DNA of 64,000 nucleotides from Parvibaculum sp046297875 (GCF_046297875.1 NZ_JBKBHD010000001.1:372001-436000), one strand, 5' to 3'; shown: positions 15,839-25,223, counted from the stretch's first letter. Translations and numbers: made by a program. The notes: a model not told the origin generated them from the letters alone.

Positions 15839-17821
15839 TCACTGGCAGGCGAGGCATTCCTCGTATTTGTTTTCTTCCTGGGCGCTCGCCGCGACCTGAT
15901 CGAGCGTCAGCACGTCGAGCTTCTTCGCGGGCACGAGCGAGACGACTTCGGCCTTTTCCGCGCGCTGGATCGAGAGCGAGCGGCAGTAATAGAGGCTCTT
16001 CACGCCATGCTTCCAGGCCATCATGTGGAGGCCGTGGAGGTCGCGCTTGTGGACGTCGGCCGGCAGGAAGAGGTTCACCGACTGCGCCTGATCGATCATC
16101 GGGGCGCGGTCGCCCGCATGTTCGATGACCCAGCGCTGGTCGAGTTCGAAGGCGGTCTTGAAGACGTCCTTTTCCTCGTCGCTCAGGAAATCTAGATGCT
16201 GGACCGAGCCGCCGCAGGTGACGATGGAGGACCATGTGTCGTCGTCGTTGCGGCCCTTCTGTTCCAGCAGTTTCGTCAGGTGACGGTTGCGGACGTTGAA
16301 GGAGCCCGACAGCGTCTTGTGCGTGAAGGAGTTGGCCGCGATCGGCTCGATGCCCGGCGAGGTGCCGCCGGTGATGATCGAGATGGAGGCGGTGGGCGCG
16401 ATCGCCGTCTTGTTGGAGAAGCGCTCGTTGAAACCGTAGTCCGCCGCATCCGGGCAGGCGCCGCGCTCTTCGGCGAGTTTCCTCGAGGCGGCGTCGACGC
16501 CATCCTTGATCGCCTTGAACATGCGCTTGTTCCAGACCTTCGCCATGACACCCTCGAAGGGGATCATGTTGGCCTGCAGGAAAGAGTGATAGCCCATGAC
16601 GCCGAGGCCAACCGACCGCTCGCGCATGGCGGCATATTTCGCCCGCGCCATATCGTCCGGCGCTCGGTCGATGAAGTCCTGCAGCACATTGTCGAGGAAG
16701 CGCATCACATCCTCGATGATGTCCGGATTGTCCTGCCACTCGAGATAGGTTTCGAGATTGAGCGAGGAGAGACAGCAAACGGCCGTGCGCTCCTGACCGA
16801 GATGATCCTTGCCTGTCGGCAGGGTGATTTCGGCGCAGAGGTTCGAGGTCTTGACCTCGAGGCCCGCCAGCTTGTGATGCTCGGGACGGGCGTTGTTCAC
16901 CGTGTCCTTGTAGATGATGTAGGGCTCGCCGGTTTCGATGCGCGAGGTGAGAAGCCTGATCCAGAGCGAGCGGGCGGAGACCGTCTTCTGGACCGACTTG
17001 TCCTTCGGCGAAAGCAGCGCCCAGTCGTCACCGGCCTCGACGGCGCGCATGAAGGCGTCGGAGACGAGGACGCCGTGATGCAGGTTCAGCGCCTTGCGGT
17101 TCGGGTCGCCGCCAGTGGGGCGGCGCATTTCCATGAATTCCTCGATCTCGGGATGGTCGACCGGGAGATAGACCGCCGCCGAGCCGCGACGGAGCGAGCC
17201 CTGCGAAATGGCGAGCGTGAGCGAATCCATGACGCGGATGAAGGGAATGATTCCGCTGGTCTTGCCATTGCCGCCGACGGTTTCGCCGATGGAGCGCAGA
17301 TTGCCCCAATAGGAGCCGATGCCGCCGCCCTTGGCCGCGAGCCAGACATTCTCGTTCCAGAGGCCGACAATGCCTTCGAGGCTGTCATTGGCTTCATTGA
17401 GGAAGCAGGAAATGGGCAGGCCGCGCTGCGTGCCGCCATTCGACAGCACGGGCGTCGCCGGCATGAACCAGAGGCGGGAAATATAGTCGTAGAGACGCTG
17501 GGCATGGGCCGCGTCATCCGCGTAGTAGGAGGCCACGCGGGCGAACATGTCCTGATAGGACTCGCCCGGCATCAGATAGCGGTCGCGCAGCGTCGCCTTG
17601 CCGAATTCGGTCAGAAGCGCATCGCGGCCGTGATCGACTTTCACGCGATGGCGGCCCTTCGTCTGGACGGCCTGATCCTGCTCGCCAAAGGGCATTTCAG
17701 GCTCGGCCAGAGGGCGCGCCTCCTTGCGCGCGCGGGGCACGGCCCGCTCGCCCGTGATGATTGCCGACAGGCTGGCCTCTACCTCACTCATATCTACCGC
17801 TTTCGACGTGTCGTTCAGCAT
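15839..17821 (-). CDS. nrdA: Class I ribonucleotide reductase, alpha subunit (no ATP cone)
   Basis: The 660-residue catalytic subunit reduces ribonucleoside diphosphates. Visible catalytic parts are the redox Cys in GLPISCFLNEANDS, the active-site loop SNLCAEITLP (thiyl-radical Cys with flanking Asn and Glu), the partner Cys in AVCCLSSLNLE and the radical-transfer pair in KSLYYCRS. The C-terminus is ECLACQ, the CxxC that accepts electrons from thioredoxin or glutaredoxin. The first roughly 70 residues have no ATP-cone signature, so overall activity control through that domain is apparently missing. The start chosen gives MLNDTSKAVD; an internal ATG at 17791 is an alternative. Confidence 0.94.
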   Translation of the reverse strand: MLNDTSKAVDMSEVEASLSAIITGERAVPRARKEARPLAEPEMPFGEQDQAVQTKGRHRVKVDHGRDALLTEFGKATLRDRYLMPGESYQDMFARVASYYADDAAHAQRLYDYISRLWFMPATPVLSNGGTQRGLPISCFLNEANDSLEGIVGLWNENVWLAAKGGGIGSYWGNLRSIGETVGGNGKTSGIIPFIRVMDSLTLAISQGSLRRGSAAVYLPVDHPEIEEFMEMRRPTGGDPNRKALNLHHGVLVSDAFMRAVEAGDDWALLSPKDKSVQKTVSARSLWIRLLTSRIETGEPYIIYKDTVNNARPEHHKLAGLEVKTSNLCAEITLPTGKDHLGQERTAVCCLSSLNLETYLEWQDNPDIIEDVMRFLDNVLQDFIDRAPDDMARAKYAAMRERSVGLGVMGYHSFLQANMIPFEGVMAKVWNKRMFKAIKDGVDAASRKLAEERGACPDAADYGFNERFSNKTAIAPTASISIITGGTSPGIEPIAANSFTHKTLSGSFNVRNRHLTKLLEQKGRNDDDTWSSIVTCGGSVQHLDFLSDEEKDVFKTAFELDQRWVIEHAGDRAPMIDQAQSVNLFLPADVHKRDLHGLHMMAWKHGVKSLYYCRSLSIQRAEKAEVVSLVPAKKLDVLTLDQVAASAQEENKYEECLACQ

Positions 17822-17990
17822 GTTCTGGCCCCCGGTTTGCCCTGCTTCGCCGCATCGGAAGCGGGCAAAAGATCCCCATCCGGCGGGCAGATAGTCTCCC
17901 GCCGTCTTCCTGCCCCACACACCGGGCAGAACTCGCTATTTTCAGTGATTGCGCACCGCTCTGAGAAGATCCCCCCCGCGAAGCAGCGCG

Positions 17991-18037
17991 CGTCCAGATA
18001 TAGTAGCTTTCTGTTTCCCGAGGTCAATCAGTAGTGT
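17991..18037 (-). promoter_or_regulatory. Paired NrdR boxes upstream of nrdA
   Basis: On the minus strand, ACACTACTGATTGACC (18037-18022) and CTACTATATCTGGACG (18006-17991) both fit the NrdR-box pattern (a C-w-A-t-A-T...G core). They begin 31 bases apart, the three-helical-turn spacing typical of NrdR box pairs. They lie 170-215 bases before the nrdA start. The remainder of the 17822-18162 intergenic region shows nothing else I can name. Confidence 0.6.
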
Positions 18038-18162
18038 GAGACGAAAGACAAAAAAATGGTAAACGGCCTGACGCCCGGCTGGTGGCTGCGCCGATTTTCG
18101 ATGATTATTCAATGAGTTGATTCCGACGCGCCAGGCGCGCCCAGGACACGCAAGGACCGGAC

Positions 18163-19131
18163 ATGCCCGACACGACCGCCGACCGGCGCCCCCTTTACCC
18201 CGAAATCGAGCCCTACCGGACGGGGACGCTGAAGGTTTCCGATTTGCACACGATCTATTTCGAGGAGTGCGGCAACCCCAAGGGCAAGCCCGTCATCATC
18301 GTGCACGGGGGGCCGGGCGGCGGCTCGAACCCGACCATGCGGCGGACGCACAACCCGGACGCCTATCGCATCATCCTGTTCGACCAGCGGGGCTGCGGGA
18401 AATCCACGCCGCACGCCGAACTGAAAGAGAACACGACCTGGGACCTCGTGGCCGACATGGAGCGCATCCGCGACCATCTCGGCATCGATAAATGGCAGCT
18501 CTGCGGCGGCTCATGGGGCTCGACGCTGGCGCTTGCCTATGCCGAGACGCATCCAGACCGCGTCAGCGAGATCATCCTGCGCGGCATTTTCACGCTTCGG
18601 GAGCGGGAGCTCCACTGGTTCTATCAGGAGGGCACGGACGCGCTTTTCCCGGATGCCTGGGAGGACTTCATTGCGCCGATTCCGGAGGCAGAGCGCGGCA
18701 ACCTGATGGCGGCCTATTACAAGCGGCTCACAGGCACGAACGAGGCCGAGAAGATCGCCTGCGCCAAGGCCTGGAGCATCTGGGAGGGGACGACGCTTTC
18801 GCTCCATTCCGACCCCGAGCGCGTGAAACGCTTTGCGGACGGGCATTTCGCCCTCGCCTTCGCGCGGATCGAATGCCACTACTTCATGAACAAGGGGTTT
18901 TTCGAGCCGCAGGACCAGCTGATCCGCAATGCGGGGAAGCTCGCGGGCATTCCCGGCGTCATCGCCCAAGGGCGCTATGACGTGGTGACGCCGATGTTCA
19001 CTGCATGGGAACTTGCGAAAGCCTGGCCGGACGCCGAACTCAACATCGTGCCCGATGCCGGCCACACGGCGACGGAGCCCGGCATTGTCGATGTGATGGT
19101 GCGCGCGAGCGACAGATACGCCAGCGCCTGA
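18163..19131 (+). CDS. pip: Proline iminopeptidase
   Basis: The 322-residue alpha/beta hydrolase removes N-terminal proline from peptides. The sequence shows the oxyanion motif HGGPGG (48-53), the nucleophile elbow GGSWGS with Ser117, and the acid and base as Asp273 (GRYDVV) and His301 (DAGHTATEP). DQRGCGKS is a strong proline-iminopeptidase signature. Length and order match bacterial S33 peptidases. It is probably cytosolic, as there is no signal peptide. A palindromic repeat separates it from the next gene. Confidence 0.94.
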   Translation: MPDTTADRRPLYPEIEPYRTGTLKVSDLHTIYFEECGNPKGKPVIIVHGGPGGGSNPTMRRTHNPDAYRIILFDQRGCGKSTPHAELKENTTWDLVADMERIRDHLGIDKWQLCGGSWGSTLALAYAETHPDRVSEIILRGIFTLRERELHWFYQEGTDALFPDAWEDFIAPIPEAERGNLMAAYYKRLTGTNEAEKIACAKAWSIWEGTTLSLHSDPERVKRFADGHFALAFARIECHYFMNKGFFEPQDQLIRNAGKLAGIPGVIAQGRYDVVTPMFTAWELAKAWPDAELNIVPDAGHTATEPGIVDVMVRASDRYASA

Positions 19132-19138
19132 CGCTTCC

Positions 19139-19203
19139 CCCTCACCCTTCCCACCACCGCTTCGCGGCGGCGGGCCCCTCCCCTCTCCCCCATGGGGAGA
19201 GGG
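19139..19203. repeat. Palindromic intergenic repeat element (copy 2)
   Basis: The sequence begins CCCCTCACCCTTCCC, has a central ACCGC-TTC-GCGGCGG dyad and ends with a CCCTCTCCCC-CAT-GGGGAGAGGG dyad. The architecture matches the element at 7887-7945, with the same order of CCCTC block, GC-rich hairpin and C-run/G-run hairpin. It fills most of the gap between pip and the amidotransferase gene. Confidence 0.6.
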
Positions 19204-19219
19204 CAACTAGAGGCAGAAT

Positions 19220-19957
19220 ATGCACATCCTTTATCTCGTGAATGCGCTCGACTCGCCGCCCGGCGTGCTGCTCGACGAAGCGGCGCGGACGGGCGCGAGT
19301 GCGACGCAGATCGATACGGTGAATGGCCGCGACATGGGGAGCGGCGATGCGCGCGGTGTGCCGGAGGCGGCGGATGGCTTCGATGCGCTGGTGGTGCTTG
19401 GCGGCGTCATGGGTGTTTACGAGGCTGATCGCTATTCCTTCATCGAGGAGAGCAAGCGACTGGTGCGACGCTTTCATGAGACGGAGAAGCCCGTGATGGG
19501 CGTCTGTCTCGGCTCGCAGATCGTGGCGAGCGCCTTCGGGGCGCCGGTCTACAAGATGAGCGAGAAGCTCGAGGCGGATGAGGAATGGGGCTTCGTGCCG
19601 CAGACATGGGAAGCGGCTGCGGCGAGCGACAAGCTGCTGCATGACGCGGCGCCGGGGCTTCGCACCATGCATTGGCATGGCGATACGTTCGATCTCCCGG
19701 ATGGCGTGACGCGGCTTGCGACGCGAGACATCTGCCCCAATCAGGCGTTCCGCCTCGGCGAGCGGACCTATGCCTTCCAGTTTCACCTTGAGGTGACACG
19801 CGAGATTCTCGATGGCTGGACCAACTTGCGCGCCAAGGCGCTCGACCTGCCGCGGGCGGAGATCGAAAAGCTCATCGAACCGCAGATCGAGGCATCGCTC
19901 GCCGCGCAGGAAGATTTTGCACGGCGAACGATGCGGCGGTGGATGGCGCTCGCCTAG
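19220..19957 (+). CDS. Class I glutamine amidotransferase
   Basis: The 245-residue protein has the catalytic triad Cys96 (GVCLGSQ), His189 and Glu191 (FQFHLEV). It is a stand-alone GATase1 domain, similar to the GMP-synthase-like amidotransferases often annotated near stress genes. With no synthetase domain or partner nearby, its acceptor is unknown; hydrolysis of gamma-glutamyl compounds is possible. An N-terminal VVLGGVMGVYE loop replaces the typical GGP.SV. Its TAG shares CTAG with the stop of the convergent SDR gene. Confidence 0.87.
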   Translation: MHILYLVNALDSPPGVLLDEAARTGASATQIDTVNGRDMGSGDARGVPEAADGFDALVVLGGVMGVYEADRYSFIEESKRLVRRFHETEKPVMGVCLGSQIVASAFGAPVYKMSEKLEADEEWGFVPQTWEAAAASDKLLHDAAPGLRTMHWHGDTFDLPDGVTRLATRDICPNQAFRLGERTYAFQFHLEVTREILDGWTNLRAKALDLPRAEIEKLIEPQIEASLAAQEDFARRTMRRWMALA

Positions 19958-20724
19958 AAATTCACGCGCCGCGAGATTGCGCCGTCGACCACGAGGTTCG
20001 TGCCGGTGGTGAAGGACGAGGCGGGGCTTGCGAGGAAAACGGTCGCGTTCGCAATGTCCTGCGGCGTCGCCATGCGGCCGGTCGGGTTGCGCGACATGGC
20101 CTGCTTGAACATGTCGGGCATGTGATCCTCGATCATGTTCCAGACGCCGCCCTTGAAATAGACCGTGCCGGGAGAGACAGTGTTGACGCGGATATGAGCC
20201 GGTGCGTGCTGGCGGGCATAGCCTTTGGCGAGATGGATCTGCGCCGCCTTCTGCGCGCCATAGGCATTCGCATTGTCGTTTTCGGCGGCGGAAATCGAGG
20301 AGATGAAAGTGGCCGACGCGTCGCCTGACTTCTTCGCGGCTTCGGTGAGGAAGGGGAGTGCCGCCTCGAAAGCGTTGACGGCGCCGAGCACGTCGATCTC
20401 GAAACAGGCCCGCCAGGATTTCTCGTCATTGCCATTTGCGAGCGCGGAGGCATTGGCGACCAGAATGTCGAGGCCGCCCATCGCCGTGGCGCTGTCTGCG
20501 ATCCATTTCTTCAGACCCGCGCCATCGGCGATGTCGGCGATGCCGCCATGGGCCTTCACGCCGAGCTTCGACAAGGCGGCAACCGCCTCATCGACCTGGC
20601 CCTGATTGCGGGCGCAGATGGCGACGTCGCAGCCTTCCCTTGCCAGCGTTTCGGCAATGGCGCGGCCGATGCCGCGCGTGCCGCCGGTGACGATTGCCTT
20701 CTTGCCCTTGAGACCGAGATCCAT
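19954..20724 (-). CDS. Short-chain dehydrogenase/reductase
   Basis: The 256-residue SDR has TGGTRGIG at residues 13-20, VANAS in place of NNAG, a catalytic Ser in ISSISAAEND and YGAQKAA with the catalytic Tyr and Lys. The C-terminal MATPQDIANATVFLASPASSFTTG and VVDG are standard. The substrate is unknown. The start ATG gives MDLGLKGKKAIVTGG; the upstream extension of the open frame is not supported. Confidence 0.88.
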   Translation of the reverse strand: MDLGLKGKKAIVTGGTRGIGRAIAETLAREGCDVAICARNQGQVDEAVAALSKLGVKAHGGIADIADGAGLKKWIADSATAMGGLDILVANASALANGNDEKSWRACFEIDVLGAVNAFEAALPFLTEAAKKSGDASATFISSISAAENDNANAYGAQKAAQIHLAKGYARQHAPAHIRVNTVSPGTVYFKGGVWNMIEDHMPDMFKQAMSRNPTGRMATPQDIANATVFLASPASSFTTGTNLVVDGAISRRVNF

Positions 20725-20801
20725 GCGCGCCGCCTTCCCTTGAAACGATTTCGTTGGCGGCACTCTAGCCCGGCAGGGCGCCGGGCGAAACAGGCCGCAT
20801 G

Positions 20802-22628
20802 TCAGAAGGGGCCGCTCGGATCGGCAATGAAAAGCTCCTTCAGCGAGCGCAGGCCACCCTTCGCGCGCGCCCTCACCTGCGACAGGGAGGATTCCCGCGG
20901 CGGCGGATCGAGATCGAGGCCGACCTGACGCACCGCGCCGTCGCTGACCTGCAGGGCGATGAGCTCCACTTCGCCGACGCGGGTTCGCGCACCTTCCTTG
21001 ATGTTCTTGCCGAGGCGCGAGCGCATGAATTCCTCAAGCGTGAGTTCGCGCTCCTCCGGCTCGAAGGCAAGGCCGTACATGTCCGCGACGAGCGCCGCCC
21101 GTGCGGTGCTGTCGAGCAGGAAGTCGACCGTGCCGGCTTCTTTTGTCTGTCCGCGCACGCGGCGGGCACCGAACAGGCGATCGAGCGTCGGGATCATTTC
21201 GGCGCTTGTCAGCATCATCACGACGTCGCCGGGCTCCACACCCTGATCGAACCCCTCGGTGCGGACGACGCCATCGCGCATGACCGAGATCACCGTCGTA
21301 CCGGCGGGAAGCGGCAGACGGTTCACGCCGCGGCGAAGCAGGAGGCTCATCGGATCGACCGTATAGGCGACGACGCTCTTGCCCTTGCCGGCGGGAAGAT
21401 CAAGTTCCACGCGGCGGCTCGGCGCCGGGCGTGGCGGCAGCTCGACTTCGGCCAGGCGCGCGGCATAGGGCACAGTCCAGCCCTGGAGCACGAGCGAGGC
21501 AAGCACGATCACATAGGCGACGCTGAACAATGTCTCCGCGCCCTCGACGCCGGAGAGAACGGGGATGGTGCCGAGGAAGATCGGCACCGCGCCGCGCAGG
21601 CCTACCCATGAAACGAAAGCCGTTTCGCGCAGGGTGAACTTGAACGGCCAGATGCACGCGAGAATGGCGAACGGGCGGGCAATGAAAATGAGGAAGAAGG
21701 CGACACCCAGCGCAGGCAGCAGGATCGGCAGCAGCGCGGAGGGTGTGACCAGCAGGCCCATCATCAGGAACATGATGATCTGGGCGAGCCAGGCGAAGCC
21801 GTCCGAGAAGCGCGAGATTTCCGTCGTTGCGCGATGCGGGTTGTTGCCGAGAATGAAGCCGGCAATGAAGATCGCCAGAAATCCGCTCGCGCCAGCCGTC
21901 TGCGTGAAGGCGAAGACGACGAGGCCGAGCGCGCCTGCGAGAATGGGATAGAGACCCGAGGAAAGCTGCAGCCGGTTGATCGCGCTCAGAACGGCATAGC
22001 CGCCGATCACACCGAAGATGAGACCGCCCAGCATCTGCCAGAGGAAATCCCAGACCAGATCGAGCGCGCCGCCAATATCGGCGACGTTCTGGCCATGCAC
22101 GGCCACGCCCACCAGCGCCAGCGTGAGAAAGATCGCCATCGGGTCGTTGATGCCGGATTCAAGCTCGAGCGTTGCGGCGACGCGGGGCTTCAGGCGAAGG
22201 CCGTGGAGATGGAGCAGAAAAAATACTGCCGCCGCATCGGTGGAACCGACGATCGCGCCGAGCAGGAAGGCTTCGGTCCAGCCGAAACCGAAGATTAGCT
22301 TTGCCGCGAGGCCGACAAGCGCCGCTGTCAGCACCACGCCGAGCGTGGCGAGAATGACGCTCGGGCCGAAGGCGCGGTTGATCGTCTGGCGGCTTGTCCG
22401 CAGGCCGCCATCAAACAGGATGAGGGCGAGCGCGAAGGAGCCGACGAAATAGGCAACGCCGAAATCGTTGAACACGATGCCGCCCGGCCCGTCCTGGCCC
22501 GCAAGCATGCCGAAGGCGAGGAAGACGAGCAGCAGCGGGGCGCCGATGCGCGAGGAAAGCACACCCGCGAAGATCGCGAAGGTGATCAGTCCTGCGGAAA
22601 CCAGAATGATCTGGTTGGCGAAATCCAT
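20802..22628 (-). CDS. CPA1-type potassium/proton antiporter (CvrA/NhaP2-like)
   Basis: The 608-residue membrane protein has about twelve transmembrane segments in the first 385 residues. They include LILFDGGLRTS, the ion-binding region ELESGINDPMAIFLT (ND motif) and GLRGAVPIFLG. A cytosolic TrkA-C-like domain (GTTVISVMRDG...GDVVMML) and a C-terminal CorC/HlyC-type domain follow. This arrangement is that of CvrA/NhaP2, which exports K+ or Na+ in exchange for protons during osmotic or pH stress. A start 12 bases earlier (MGAP) is also possible. Confidence 0.9.
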   Translation of the reverse strand: MDFANQIILVSAGLITFAIFAGVLSSRIGAPLLLVFLAFGMLAGQDGPGGIVFNDFGVAYFVGSFALALILFDGGLRTSRQTINRAFGPSVILATLGVVLTAALVGLAAKLIFGFGWTEAFLLGAIVGSTDAAAVFFLLHLHGLRLKPRVAATLELESGINDPMAIFLTLALVGVAVHGQNVADIGGALDLVWDFLWQMLGGLIFGVIGGYAVLSAINRLQLSSGLYPILAGALGLVVFAFTQTAGASGFLAIFIAGFILGNNPHRATTEISRFSDGFAWLAQIIMFLMMGLLVTPSALLPILLPALGVAFFLIFIARPFAILACIWPFKFTLRETAFVSWVGLRGAVPIFLGTIPVLSGVEGAETLFSVAYVIVLASLVLQGWTVPYAARLAEVELPPRPAPSRRVELDLPAGKGKSVVAYTVDPMSLLLRRGVNRLPLPAGTTVISVMRDGVVRTEGFDQGVEPGDVVMMLTSAEMIPTLDRLFGARRVRGQTKEAGTVDFLLDSTARAALVADMYGLAFEPEERELTLEEFMRSRLGKNIKEGARTRVGEVELIALQVSDGAVRQVGLDLDPPPRESSLSQVRARAKGGLRSLKELFIADPSGPF

Positions 22629-22955
22629 TGGCGCGCCCAATGCTCATGCGGGTCTGTCGCCGTCAGGCGGCCGGCGCATGCGCATTGCGGCCAGTCGGAA
22701 CAGATATCCCTCGAATCGCGGAAAATATGTCCGTCACAGTCTACAACAAGATTTCCGCAGGCTGGCGCCAAAACCTCCGGGAAATGGCGGATTTCCGTCC
22801 CGTTCCGGCATTGCCGGGGGTGTGTGGCCGGGAGGGCGCCTGTTCGCTTCTGTGCAGTTGCCGCTGACAAGTTTGTCTATGGCGCCGCCCGCAAAGCCCC
22901 TATTCTTCTCTCAACAACCGGCGCAGCCGGAGACAGAACAAGAAGGAGTATGGGG
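22629..22955. other. Divergent intergenic region, 327 bases
   Basis: It holds the promoters of the antiporter (leftward) and the acyl-CoA dehydrogenase (rightward). The only symmetry I can point to is GACAAGTTTGTC at 22866-22877 (5-base arms). No convincing promoter boxes, small ORF or RNA structure is visible. Confidence 0.4.
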
Positions 22956-24164
22956 ATGGACCTCGCCATGAAGCCCGAAGACGTTGCCTTTCGCGACGAG
23001 GTGCGGGCCTTTCTGAAGGAAAACCTGATCGAAGACCTGAGGGCCCATGCGCGGCTGACGCCGGGCATTCTGGCGGATCAGGATCTGCGCGCCGAATGGC
23101 TGAGGCGGCTCTACAAGCGCGGCTGGGCGGCGCCGAGCTGGCCGAAGGAATATGGCGGCGCGGGCTTCACCGTGATGCAGCGTTTCATCTGGGCATCCGA
23201 ATGCGCCGCCGCGGGCGCGCCTGCCGGTTCCAACATGGGCCTCTCCATGGTGGGCCCGACACTGATGGGGCATGGCACGGATGAGCAGAAGGCGCATTAC
23301 TTGCCGCGCATTCTCGATGGCACGGACTGGTGGTGCCAGGGCTATTCGGAGCCGGGCTCGGGCTCGGACCTTGCCTCGCTGCAATGCCGCGCGGTCTCGG
23401 ATGGCGATGACTACATCATCAACGGCACCAAGCTCTGGACGACGGGCGCGCACCAGTCGAACAAGATGTTCTGCCTCGTGCGGACAGACACGAGCGCGAA
23501 GCCACAGGAAGGCATTTCCTTCATCCTGATCGACGACTTCCCGGCCAAGGGTATCAAGATCGACCCTATCATCACGCTGGCGGGCGACCATGAAGTGAAC
23601 CAGGTGTTCTTCGACGATGTGCGCGTACCGAAGAAGAACCGCGTGGGCGCGGAGAACAATGGCTGGACGGTTGCCAAGTATCTGCTCGAGTTCGAGCGCG
23701 GCGGCGCGGCGCATGGCGCGGCGCTGAAGAATGCGCTGAACAAGCTGCGCGCGATGGCCGCCCAGGAACGCGACGGCGACGGGCAGAAGCTCATCGACGA
23801 TCCGGCCTTCCGCCGCAAGGTGGACGAGGTGGAAGTGGAAGTAACCTCGGTGGAGTTCACCGAACATCGCATCATGTCGCGGCTGTCGAACGGTCAGAAC
23901 CCCGGCGCTGCCGCATCGATCATCAAGCTGAAAGGCGCCGACACCAACCAGAAGATCACCGAGCTTGGCGTGGAGGCGATCGCCTATTACGCGCAGCCCG
24001 ACGTGATCGAGGCGCGGACCTGGGGCTCGAACACGAAGCCGGTGGGGCCGGACCACACGCTGATGGTGATGCCGAAATATCTCAACACCCGCGCGCAGAC
24101 GATTTTCGGCGGCTCGAACGAGGTTCAGCGCAATATCATGGCGAAAGCGGTGCTGGGGCTTTAG
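22956..24164 (+). CDS. Acyl-CoA dehydrogenase (FadE-like, first of a pair)
   Basis: The 402-residue FAD enzyme oxidises acyl-CoA to 2-enoyl-CoA. It contains WPKEYGGAG, CQGYSEPGSGSDLASL (flavin and substrate contacts), the middle beta domain and the C-terminal FGGSNEVQRNIMAKAVLGL. That last motif replaces the YEGT of short- and medium-chain enzymes, as in long-chain or specialised members. The ATG at 22956 is chosen because AAGGAG is seven bases upstream; the ATG at 22950 is too close. It is closely similar to the enzyme at 25281-26483, with an MpaB-like gene between them. Confidence 0.92.
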   Translation: MDLAMKPEDVAFRDEVRAFLKENLIEDLRAHARLTPGILADQDLRAEWLRRLYKRGWAAPSWPKEYGGAGFTVMQRFIWASECAAAGAPAGSNMGLSMVGPTLMGHGTDEQKAHYLPRILDGTDWWCQGYSEPGSGSDLASLQCRAVSDGDDYIINGTKLWTTGAHQSNKMFCLVRTDTSAKPQEGISFILIDDFPAKGIKIDPIITLAGDHEVNQVFFDDVRVPKKNRVGAENNGWTVAKYLLEFERGGAAHGAALKNALNKLRAMAAQERDGDGQKLIDDPAFRRKVDEVEVEVTSVEFTEHRIMSRLSNGQNPGAAASIIKLKGADTNQKITELGVEAIAYYAQPDVIEARTWGSNTKPVGPDHTLMVMPKYLNTRAQTIFGGSNEVQRNIMAKAVLGL

Positions 24165-24194
24165 TCGGTATCGGAGTCGCTTGCGGCAAATCAG

Positions 24195-24232
24195 GCGCGC
24201 CAGCTCCTTTGTGAGTCAGGCGCGCTTTTTCT
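24195..24232 (+). terminator. Rho-independent terminator after acyl-CoA dehydrogenase
   Basis: The perfect 7-bp stem GCGCGCC / GGCGCGC with a 17-base loop is followed by TTTTTCTTG, 31 bases after the stop codon. Confidence 0.7.
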
Positions 24233-24329
24233 TGTGCGGCGGGCGGACAAGGCATCGAATCCGGCTTTCCCGGTGAGGTGCCTCGATTAGAATGAGCCAC
24301 AGCCGGAACCCGAAGCAAGGTAGAAGCCG

Positions 24330-25223
24330 ATGAACATGCAGACCCAACCACCCCGAGCGGGAAAGCCCGTGGCGCGCGGTCCGCAGGTGAACTTTCTGGA
24401 GCCCAAGGGCGATCCGGGCCTGAGCGGCCCCGGCTCGCCGGCATGGAAGGTGTTTCACAATCCGCTGGCGATTGCCGCGGGCGGCATTGCGGCGGTGATC
24501 CTCGAACTTGCCGAACCGGCGGTTCGGGCGGGCGTGTGGGATCATTCGACATTCAAGACCGACCCGATCCAGCGCATGATAAACACCGGCGCGGCGGCGC
24601 AGGCGGTCACCTATGGCTCGAAGAAGGCCGCGCAGATGACCTTCGACCGGGTGACGCGGATGCATGAGCGCGTGACAGGCACGACGCATGAGGGCCAGCC
24701 CTATGAGGCGATGGACCCGGAGCTTCTGACCTGGGTGCATGTAACGGCGGCATGGGGCTTTCTGCAGACCTATATCCGCTATGCCGAGCCGAGGATGAGC
24801 CGCGAGGAGCAGGACCGCTATTACCGCGAGGGCGCGGCAAAAGGATACAGCTTCGGTGCGAAATGGGTGCCGCTAAGCGTCGACGAGGTGGACACCTATA
24901 TGGCGGAAAAGCTGAAAGGACTTTACGTCAACGACACGGTGCAGGAATTCATCCAGATCGTGGGCGACGCGACGCCGCTCGGCAAGGCGGCGCGTCCGCT
25001 GCAGCGGCTGCTCGCGCAAGCCGGTATTGATCTGTTGACGGAAGATATGCAGAAGGCCTGCGGCGTGCGCGTGACGCATCCGCTTGGCGTCACCGGCGTG
25101 CGCGCGACGGTGAAGGCGCTTGCCGCAGCGGCGCGTTTTGTGGCGCGGCGCAAGGGGAACGGCCCCGCCGAACAGGCTTGCCGCCGCATGAGCGTTTCGA
25201 CAGACTGCCTCTATCCGAACTGA
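24330..25223 (+). CDS. MpaB-family (DUF2236) oxygenase-like protein
   Basis: The 297-residue protein carries DUF2236/MpaB-type features: an early SPAWKVFHNPLAIAAGGIAAVILELAEP-like segment, VTRMHERVTGT with a His, ELLTWVHVTAAWGFLQTY and a helical C-terminus. The family includes heme-b latex-clearing protein and the fungal MpaB oxidative-cleavage enzyme; most bacterial members are uncharacterised. Candidate heme-ligand histidines lie in the MHERV and TWVHVTAAW segments. It sits between two paralogous acyl-CoA dehydrogenases, suggesting oxidative attack on a lipid-like substrate. Confidence 0.8.
   Translation: MNMQTQPPRAGKPVARGPQVNFLEPKGDPGLSGPGSPAWKVFHNPLAIAAGGIAAVILELAEPAVRAGVWDHSTFKTDPIQRMINTGAAAQAVTYGSKKAAQMTFDRVTRMHERVTGTTHEGQPYEAMDPELLTWVHVTAAWGFLQTYIRYAEPRMSREEQDRYYREGAAKGYSFGAKWVPLSVDEVDTYMAEKLKGLYVNDTVQEFIQIVGDATPLGKAARPLQRLLAQAGIDLLTEDMQKACGVRVTHPLGVTGVRATVKALAAAARFVARRKGNGPAEQACRRMSVSTDCLYPN

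Noticed and set aside
16196..18034. A 612-residue plus-strand frame across nrdA
   Set aside because: It is antisense to nrdA and lacks any recognisable domain or ribosome site.
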